64,000 bases of DNA from Torreya grandis (taxonomy: Eukaryota; Streptophyta; Pinopsida; Cupressales; Taxaceae): assembly GCA_037957365.1 (NCBI GenBank), contig JARHVA010005357.1, positions 483,001 through 547,000 of the forward strand. Reading direction: 5' to 3'. The notes under the pieces are model-generated. The model was not told where the DNA came from, made no database searches, and was given only the letters and a program-made list of their open reading frames with translations. Below are positions 58,871 through 64,000 of this stretch, in pieces (positions within the stretch are counted from its first letter, which is position 1; the number at the start of each line of letters is the position of its first letter). The position numbers and the translations under genes are program-made.

Positions 58871-58901
58871 CAAGGGGTGTACATCCTTAGGTGAGAGCCA
58901 A
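58871..58901 (+). other. plus-strand priming region before the 3' LTR
   Basis: CAAGGGGTGT and, next to the LTR, AGGTGAGAGCCAA. Purine-rich, directly before TGTTAG; resembles the GGTGAGAGCC end seen in Tat-type elements. Confidence 0.55.
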
Positions 58902-61754
58902 TGTTAGTATCCAAACTTTCACTTAATAATTAATGCCTTGTTTCTAAATTTTAATGCTAGAATGTTTAATTATTACCTCATATCCAAAAATGTGTACCTG
59001 GTTTATGAAACTCTGTGTCTACATTCAAGGTTATAAAAATCCCATTTTTTCCTTATAAAAACCTAGTGTAATCTTAGTTCCAAATAATGCTTGACATTTT
59101 CATGTTTTAATGAGATTATAGGGTCTATGATAAAAATCAAGCTAAGAAAATCAAATAATGTTGAGTATGATGTTTTTTGTCTTCAAAAAAGATTTGAAGT
59201 GGTAGAATTTATAAGGTTAAATGCAAGTCTGGGTTATTTCAAATTGTATTTGGGATGAAAATGTTTGTAGGAATATATGGAAAAAAATAAGTTGTAAAAA
59301 AAAATTGCATTTGAATTTTCAAATTCTTAAGTTTTTTGAAAAATTATTAAGTTTGGAATTTTTGTTCAAACTTTTTGGTCAAAAATTTTGTTCAAAATTC
59401 TTAATTTTAGAGCTTGTGGTTAGACATTTTATTTATAACTTGTGGTGGGACATTTTGTTCAAAACTTTTATATCATACATTTTGTTCAAAAATCCTTTTT
59501 TCAGATTTTATGTTCCACTTGCTTTGAAAGATTTAGTCATTGGAATTTTCATTCAAGGTTTGTGTTTGAATCCTTTGATTCATAGTGTCTACCATCTACT
59601 AGTCAACATATATTCAAAAGATAAATGATCCAAAAGTAAGCAATGAAGTTTCAAGGGAAATAAAAGTTTGACATGGAAAATAAGTAAGGCCACAAAAGTA
59701 TTCAAGAGGCCATATTAGTATTTTTGCTCATTCCAAAATGTATGACCTATCCAAGTGGAAGTTAAAAATTTCAAAGTTTGAGATTTTAAGTAGAAGAGAG
59801 CCATGTTATTAATATAATCCATGTGAAGGGTCAAATGATGAATATAAGATGTTAAAAAGGGAAAATAATTCAGTTAAGCATTATATAGTTTGGTGGTAAC
59901 CCTAAAAGGTCAAAGGCAAAATAAAAAATGAGAAGGCATTTGAACGTTTTGCATTGACCACAAAAGGAAAAAGGGTAAAATAAGATAAGTATTTCCATTT
60001 TTAATATTTTATTTGTGTCAAAGGCCTCCTTGGAGGAAAAATATCTTGCAAGGTTTATGAGGCCAAGGTGGGTCATTCCAAGAATATTTTTCAAATGGCC
60101 ATGGATACTTATTTGCTTCTATCATAGCTGAATTATTCTAATGAAATCATCACAAGGTAATGGGATTTCTTTGACATGCATAAGAGGAAGGTTAGCCATC
60201 TATAAGTTATTATTTTTGTAAATGATTAACAAGAGATCATGGCCAAGAAATTACACATGAATATAAGGAGTTTATTTTGATCGCAAGGTAATATTCTCCC
60301 TCAATCCCAAGTGTAGTGCATTTATAGCCAAGGGGATCAAGGGTTAATTTTCAAATATTCATCATGACAAGGATAGGAAATTACCAAAATGATTTTCTTG
60401 CAATGCATGAGCTTCCAAACATGATAAAGTGTATCTTCTCACTGACACATATTCCCAAAATATTTTAGGTAAAAGAGTTGTAAAACAAGAGTGTTTGTCC
60501 TCTTTTTAAAGGGTGTGGTTGGTTGTTTTTCTTTGTAGGTCTTAGTCTCTTTCAAAAAAAAAAAAGATCCTTGTTGTGTATGTGCCTTGCCTCTCTTACT
60601 AAGGTGGCTATAGTTGTATAGCCATTAGCAAGCTCTGAGAGCATTGTATATGTCTCCCATGTTGAAAGAGAAAACTCACCATGCTTTTCCCCTTGATCAC
60701 ATTCTGAGCAATAATGTATGTAATATTTATTTTCAAGATAATGGAAAATAAATTGGATTTTTACTATATTTTTTCAATGAAATAAAATAATATACTATTC
60801 ATGCTCTATTGATTTGGGTATTTAGTTTTTTTCTTATTAATGGTGGTAGTTGCTTTTGGGCATAGATCTATGTTGTAAATTCTTTTTTTCTTTGTGATTT
60901 GGGAGTATGTTGTTGATAACCTCTTGAAAGCACCTTGGTTTTATGTATTTGATAGGAAAAATCATTTGAATATCTAGTTGCAGTGTATGATTTAGAAATT
61001 CAAGAATCATTTGAATATTTTTATTGTATTAGCACCAATGGATGTAAATCATTCCTAATACTTTCCATAGCTTGTATTTCAATTTTTTTCATATTTGAAA
61101 ATGAATGATGTTATGTTTGTTGAAGGATATCTTACTAATTTAAAAAATACACCACCACACCATTATTTTATAACTACTTAACTCATCCTACCCTATTCTA
61201 CCCTACAAATAATACACCATATTGCATATTTTAAGTGTTATTTATATATACATAAATGTTTCCTATGTAAAATTTGTCTATATTTTATACTTTGGATCCC
61301 AACATTGTATCCTTCCATTTAGTCCTCTATTGTTGAAAATTTCTTTAGAAATTAATTTTTCAATTAGATTTACATATGTCTTTAGTGGCTTGTGTCTGGC
61401 CTAGAGAATTTATTCATTCCATATGACAACTCTTCTCGAGTGGAGTGAAGAAACTTGTCTATGTTTAGGTCATATTTGTGTTCTTATGTTACAATAATCC
61501 CCATGGATATTGGATTTTATTATCCCTCCATGTGAGCAAGCTACCACTTAAGTCATCTCACCTTCATTTAGGTAGAGCCAAAAGTAGCAGGGAGCTAACC
61601 ATACCTTTTATTGATGTCTTCCATTCATTATCTACTTTCAATTCATCTTGATGATAAACCATTCCATAACTATAATAACATATTTCATCTTTATTTTTCA
61701 TTTTCTCAAAGTGTGAAATGTTGAGTGTATGAGGTATACAATTAGGAACCAACA
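58902..61754 (+). repeat. 3' LTR, 2.85 kb
   Basis: TGTTAGTATCC...GAACCAACA, colinear with 48687-51713. The 135-codon open frame 59221-59628 is Phe/Leu/Lys-rich LTR sequence with no counterpart in the other LTR copies, so I treat it as chance. Confidence 0.85.
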
Positions 61755-61859
61755 CCTTCTCTTTCATGATGTCTTGGGTATGTCAAACAAAGGTCCAATT
61801 ATCAAAAGTTCATCAGTATCCTTTTTCTACTATCTAGGAACTATTAACCTACTAAAGGC

Positions 61860-62149
61860 CTAAAATTACTTAATGAGATCAAATTATAGTTGCCATGTTT
61901 CATCAAGACATTTTATAAGCTCCAAATTTCTCTCAAGATCTTCTTAAGGCTTCAAAAGGTAGGTATAATATAATTTTCTTCGTGAATGCAATAGGTTCCT
62001 AATCCTATTTCTTACACATGATCAATATAATCAAACTCATATAATCCTTTTACCCAATCATTAATTAAGATATATATAACTTCTTCCACAGATTTAGTCA
62101 CCTTATGAAGGAAACCATCCTCCAATTAATCAAACATGATACAATTCAT
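61860..62149 (-). pseudogene. protease-RNase H linker, minus strand
   Basis: SVEEVIYILINDWVKGLYEF, then GLGTYCIHEENYIIPTF. Copy A at 22410-22545 has ILDLLIDEWDNNNH and LGIGVYHIHEEGDLMPSP at the same place, so the match is clear at protein level. Confidence 0.7.
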
Positions 62150-62590
62150 GTTCATTGGATTTGGCATATAAGGTTAAATGTGGTCTTTGGAGATAAGATC
62201 AACCTTGATGGTTACCCTTGTCTCATACCTAGTGTTAAGAAGAATATGTGAAAACTTATAAGATAAATAACCATATAATTTTGAAATAAATTATTTATAA
62301 ATTCATATGGAAAAATAAGGAGGGAGTTCAATGACTGAAATGTCTTGGAATATGGAAAGGCTAGGGCATGCATGAAGTGTAAGATTGAGGTTCTTGATAA
62401 TTTTTATCATGTTAATAGTAGTACCATAAATTTTCACAATACATTTTATTATTGGTATATATTAAATTATTAAAATATCAAATAACTTCTTGGGTATAAC
62501 TAAATTACTTACCCTTGAATCTATCATGCAGTTGTGTACAATATGATTTCCAATGATGAGATAAATATAAAATGGAGGTGGTTTACTTAC
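62150..62590 (-). pseudogene. gypsy protease, minus strand, broken
   Basis: PPPFYIYLIIGNHIVHNCMIDSRVSNLVIP (about 62580-62490) aligns with PPPFYLL...VHNYMIDTGVSTSIIP of copy A. The catalytic Asp is kept; DTG reads DSR. IYGTT and DISVIELPPYFSICIY follow as in copy A (VIVDLPPYFALCL). Confidence 0.75.
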
Positions 62591-63560
62591 CTTACTTGTA
62601 TTTTCAAACTTTAGATGGCATAAATTGGTAGGAATAATTTATTTACTCTTTGATATTCCATGAATATGAAATTTATTTAATAATTATTATATCAAATCCC
62701 TTTTAGAAGGAATAGAAAGTGCCTCCCACATGGTCACATTCATATTTGTCCTCTTCATTTTTATACTATTTTTAAAGGAACTTGGCCTCCATTTGATTTA
62801 AATCTCGGGACAACAACATCCTCTCTTGGTTTTTGGTTAGTTTGGGGTTGATTTTTTTTTCAAATAACCTAATTTACTTATGTTTGATAGGTCCCAACAA
62901 TTACATTTTCTTTAGTAACTTCATGTGGAACTTGGGAGGTGGAAGCTTGACCAACTAGAGAAGATGGCTATTTGCCTAGCCCATTGGCTTGGCTTTACTC
63001 CATTCTTGCATCTTTTGTTATATGTACATTGTATTACTTATCATATTTAATAATTCATCTATATTCACACCAAAAAAGAAACCCTAATTCACTTTATTCC
63101 CAATTATTAAAAAGATAGACTCACTTGTTAATTATTATTGAGCTTCTTCCCTTTTCATGGATGATTCCACTTGCTACTCTTATTTCTCTTATTAAAGATG
63201 CATTTTAAACCATAAAATATTGGGTAAGAACCCCATTTGGAGAATAATTTTATTTATGGTGATATTTTCATTGTTAAAACAATTCATAGTCTTGGAAAAG
63301 GTTGTTTTGGATAGGAACAATGGCCTTGAAAGTACTTGTAACAACTAGTTTTTTTCTATTGAAAGGTCTAGAATAGCCTATTTGACCTTGTCCTTTGGCA
63401 TTGCCTTGATAGGGATTATTATTGGGTTGATATTATTGGTTGAAAGGATAATAGGATATAATTTTTTGGTATTTATACCTTTTAAAGGCTACTATTGGTC
63501 ATTTTTGGCCCACATACCAAACTTACCTAAATGCAGTGTAGTTTCCAGAGGATCAAGTAT
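62591..63560 (-). pseudogene. gypsy gag tail, minus strand, broken
   Basis: YQPNNNPYQGNAKGQGQIGYSRPFN (about 63432-63355) is an Asn/Gln/Pro-rich gag tail like that of copy A near 21000 (NRPPYHSN, GQGHNY). Further down: SSLVGQASTSQVPHEVTKEN (about 62968-62910) and NQPQTNQKPREDVVVPRFKSNGGQ (about 62855-62785). The + strand open frame at 63382-63567 is the shadow of this region. Confidence 0.65.
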
Positions 63561-64000
63561 GGAGTAAGGCTTGGATAAAATTTCTAGATGAAATTAATGA
63601 ACCAAAGGGATCATATAGATTTCAAATATTTTTAAACACTTGGAGCTTGATAAAAATTGTATCTTTATAATTTATAAGGAACATGTCTATAGTTGCAAAG
63701 AGAGGGTATCTAAATAGATTTTCGTAATGTTTGAGCCTTCAAAGATCAAGCTACAATTCAAGTATAAGTTCGAAGAAGTCTAAGAAGAAAGGCTAAGTGT
63801 CAAACCTTTTTGGATAAATACTTACTTAGGATATATTTTGGGATTTCCTTTGTCTAATATCAATGCTTTATAACCTTTTTATTTAGCTAAGTGTTATTTA
63901 TTTTGGGAGATTTATTTCAAGTCTTTTGGGGTAAGTGTCAAGTATTATTTTAGACATTTTGTCTAAAAAAAAAGGTCGAAGGATCATTATCTCACAAAGT

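Larger units (their letters stand above)
48687..61754 (+). mobile_element. Ty3/gypsy (Tat/Ogre-like) element, full length, dead
   Basis: About 13.1 kb: LTR (48687-51713), leader, gag, linker, protease, extra RNase H, RT, RNase H, integrase, priming region, LTR (58902-61754). It differs in sequence and LTR from the 12.5-42.3 kb complex but has the same unusual domain order with an RNase H between protease and RT. Every domain carries stops and several catalytic residues are changed. A flanking target duplication is not evident: CTTGA on the left, CCTTC on the right. Confidence 0.85.
61755..64000 (-). mobile_element. third Ty3/gypsy (Tat-like) element, minus strand, partial
   Basis: Reading from the window's right edge leftwards: gag tail, protease and protease-RNase H linker of a Tat-like element related to the 12.5-42.3 kb family. 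It is cut at 61754 by the 3' LTR of the neighbouring element, exactly before the position where the extra RNase H would begin. Bases 63600-64000 are unassigned; they could be the gag start or leader. Confidence 0.7.

Noticed and set aside
59221..59628. 135-codon open frame on the + strand
   Set aside because: It lies wholly inside a gypsy 3' LTR, is Phe/Leu/Lys-rich, and is not open in the homologous LTR copies at 44210-44620 and 49010-49500.
63382..63567. 61-codon open frame with a hydrophobic start
   Set aside because: The minus strand here reads a gypsy gag tail (YQPNNNPYQGNAKGQGQ), which accounts for the open frame.

Overview
This window is seed-plant nuclear DNA made almost entirely of old, decayed retrotransposons. 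I found no intact host gene, no convincing RNA gene and no bacterial-type feature. The sequence is very AT-rich (about 30 % GC by eye) and CG dinucleotides are scarce. The retrotransposon reading frames are full of single-step stops of the kinds CAA/CAG to TAA/TAG, CGA to TGA and TGG to TGA or TAG. That pattern fits long-term methylation and deamination of silent DNA. The very long LTRs, nested insertions and Tat/Ogre-like Ty3/gypsy elements suggest a large plant genome, most likely a gymnosperm. A low-GC gnetophyte such as Welwitschia is one guess, at low confidence.

Layout. 1-1693: low-complexity DNA, a tRNA-derived SINE-like segment (about 799-1138) and a 3 x 23-bp tandem repeat. 1694-7400: a Ty1/copia relic with gag, protease, integrase, reverse transcriptase (RT) and RNase H remnants on the + strand, between two direct LTRs whose orientation conflicts with the coding region. 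9951-11770: an L1-type LINE relic with endonuclease and spacer but no RT. 12479-42300: a large Ty3/gypsy complex of the form LTR (about 7.4 kb) - internal A - 122-bp LTR stub - internal B (internally deleted) - LTR. Its 3' LTR is split by a 5-kb insertion (36409-41420). 42587-50984: a tandem duplication of about 3.5 kb; the second copy carries a 1228-bp solo LTR (46538-47765). 48687-61754: a second complete but dead Ty3/gypsy element with LTRs of about 3 kb. 61755-64000: a third gypsy element on the minus strand, with gag tail and protease; a further piece of a similar minus-strand element lies left of 48687 and is duplicated left of 43864.

The most interesting biology is the domain order in the gypsy elements. 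Two different families (A/B at 20-30 kb and the element at 48.7-61.8 kb) both carry an extra RNase H of the archaeal-like type between protease and RT, as well as the ordinary RNase H between RT and integrase. In copy A the extra RNase H still shows its four expected acidic residues. The rest of the window is a readable history of retroelement insertion, tandem recombination, deletion and decay rather than a working gene system.
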